From an uncultured Thalassolituus sp. (GTDB lineage Bacteria > Pseudomonadota > Gammaproteobacteria > Pseudomonadales > Oceanobacteraceae): DNA of 5,342 nucleotides. Below are positions 4,372-5,342 of this stretch, in pieces. The stretch covers positions 1 to 5,342 of the forward strand of contig CAJXIT010000255.1 of the NCBI GenBank assembly GCA_913054055.1. The letters are read 5' to 3'. The notes beneath the pieces were generated by a model. That model made no database searches, had not been told where the DNA came from, and was given only the letters and a program-made list of their open reading frames with translations. Made by a program: the position numbers and the translations under genes. How positions within the stretch are numbered: the first letter of the stretch is position 1; each line of letters begins with the position of its first letter.

Positions 4372-5342
4372 TGCCTATAGCCGATCATCGTAGACTCTTA
4401 CGCTCTATGCTGCTCCCTATTAATCTAAATAAAGAGAGCGAATGTGTAGACAAGCTTGAGGGCTTGTTAACCGGCATTCTAGGTGAAAGCACGGAAGAGC
4501 ACTTTGAGTGGATAGAAAGCCAAATTACAGAATGGCATCAATCAGAATCCCCTACAAACGAACTCTCCAATATTATCTCTCAAATTCTTCTTGAAGGCGC
4601 AGGAGATTATGGCGAGATAATCTCCAACAATTACTTACTTGCACATAAAGAATTAGTAGACAATCAACTCGTTTCACCTGAGCAAGCCCGCTCTTTTCTA
4701 AGTCACTTAATGTTGATTACTCGACTTAGAGATGAAGAGAAGATGTCATCTGCTCAAATTTCTAAAATCCTAGATGCCATGAATCCTTCGGCAGGTTTTG
4801 GTAGAAGATCTGTCGAAGCCATCCTAAAGAAAATGAAAATGGCTCCTGTTGTTACCACTAATAACATTGAGGAGATACTCCTATCAGATCGCTTAATGTC
4901 GGAAAGTGAGTTTGGTGATTCAGAGCTATTAGAATGCGCCCAATCGATAACGACTTTGGGAAATCGACTAGGGTACAAGACAGCTATCGGTGGAGATCTT
5001 CTAAAACTGATTGACGAAACTGATGTGTCAAAATTCACGCCATACTTGCAAATACTTCATTATCAGTGCGCAATATTGGAGCTATTTGATCATACCCCTA
5101 AAGATTTTTATGAGTTTGCACCAAGAGGAAAGGCCGCAACTACACTTTTTAATAGCTATCCAGAACCAATGCAGCGCGCGGGCAACCCCTTTTTAAACAA
5201 TGCAAAGTCTGTAGGCCAGATTAATTTTCCGTGGGCGGCAGCTAAAAAGAATAATGAATTTCCGGGTGCTGCGGCTTTATTTACCATTTTAGACGGGCTT
5301 GACGAGATGGGGTATGCTGCTAGGCAGGAGCTGGCTCTCTGG
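4371..5342 (+). CDS. Putative type II restriction endonuclease, 3' truncated by window edge
   Basis: The frame is open from the ATG at 4371 to the last base, giving 324 residues with no stop, so the 3' end lies outside. I do not recognise the family. The call of restriction endonuclease rests on position: it is the gene coupled to C and opposite a C5 methyltransferase, as in PvuII-like systems. The first 210 residues look largely helical and charged, for example LEGLLTGILGESTEEHFEW and ILDAMNPSAGFGRRSVEAI. From about residue 249 (FAPRGKAATTLFNSYPEPMQ) to about 320 it is richer in Gly, Pro and aromatic residues, including NPFLNNAKSV and FPGAAALFTILDGLDEMGYA. I find no clear PD-(D/E)xK, HNH, GIY-YIG or phospholipase-D motif, so the nuclease core is either divergent or beyond the window. 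There are no frameshifts or internal stops. An accessory helper or other defence gene is possible. Confidence 0.7.
   Translation, partial: MPIADHRRLLRSMLLPINLNKESECVDKLEGLLTGILGESTEEHFEWIESQITEWHQSESPTNELSNIISQILLEGAGDYGEIISNNYLLAHKELVDNQLVSPEQARSFLSHLMLITRLRDEEKMSSAQISKILDAMNPSAGFGRRSVEAILKKMKMAPVVTTNNIEEILLSDRLMSESEFGDSELLECAQSITTLGNRLGYKTAIGGDLLKLIDETDVSKFTPYLQILHYQCAILELFDHTPKDFYEFAPRGKAATTLFNSYPEPMQRAGNPFLNNAKSVGQINFPWAAAKKNNEFPGAAALFTILDGLDEMGYAARQELALW

Noticed and set aside
4754..5038. 94-codon open frame on the - strand inside the putative restriction gene
   Set aside because: The + strand frame here is continuous from 4371 and coupled to the C gene; the reverse frame is a shadow.
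5011..5196. Small + strand frame inside the putative restriction gene
   Set aside because: Out of frame within a longer coherent frame and without a ribosome site.
1..5342. CRISPR array, tRNA, rRNA or insertion sequence
   Set aside because: No regularly spaced direct repeats, tRNA-like cloverleaf, rRNA segments or transposase reading frames were seen on either strand.

Overview
The window looks like chromosomal DNA of a marine or halophilic gammaproteobacterium. The left end carries the sodium-type flagellar stator genes pomA (3' part) and pomB, which are very close to the Vibrio PomA/PomB pattern, followed by a small PilZ-domain gene. All three lie on the + strand. A hairpin that probably ends this operon follows at about 2107-2139. 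This is the core-chromosome part of the window.

From about 2140 rightwards the DNA changes character: it is visibly more AT-rich, gene orientation flips, and the genes are accessory. On the - strand at 2145-2777 is a 210-residue protein that closely follows the phospholipid scramblase (PLSCR, tubby-like fold) family pattern. Immediately upstream of it, at 2785-2856, is an imperfect palindrome with the full architecture of an integron attC site read on the - strand: R boxes, unpaired spacer, L boxes, a stem with extra-helical bases, and a terminal loop. The scramblase gene therefore looks like an integron gene cassette. The hairpin next to pilZ may be a degenerate array end that doubles as a terminator. 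No integrase gene is visible.

The right half (2945-5342) is a type II restriction-modification system with controller-protein logic. A complete C5-cytosine DNA methyltransferase lies on the - strand. It diverges from a small XRE-type controller (C) protein and a third gene that overlaps the C gene by one base (TAATG) and runs off the right edge. By position the third gene is the restriction endonuclease, although I see no catalytic motif in the visible 324 residues. The 80-base divergent region holds a textbook two-operator C-box (GACTCATAGTC, CGTA, GTCTCATAGTC) between a near-consensus -10 for C/R and a perfect TTGACA -35 for the methyltransferase. The -10 box overlaps the upstream-most ATG of the C gene, so the C protein is probably made from a leaderless message starting at 4141.

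Taken together, this is a junction between a flagellar motor operon and an accessory, integron-like region holding a cassette-borne scramblase-like gene and a self-regulated restriction-modification system that could act to stabilise the region. The items most worth following up are the scramblase-like cassette gene and the unrecognised putative endonuclease.
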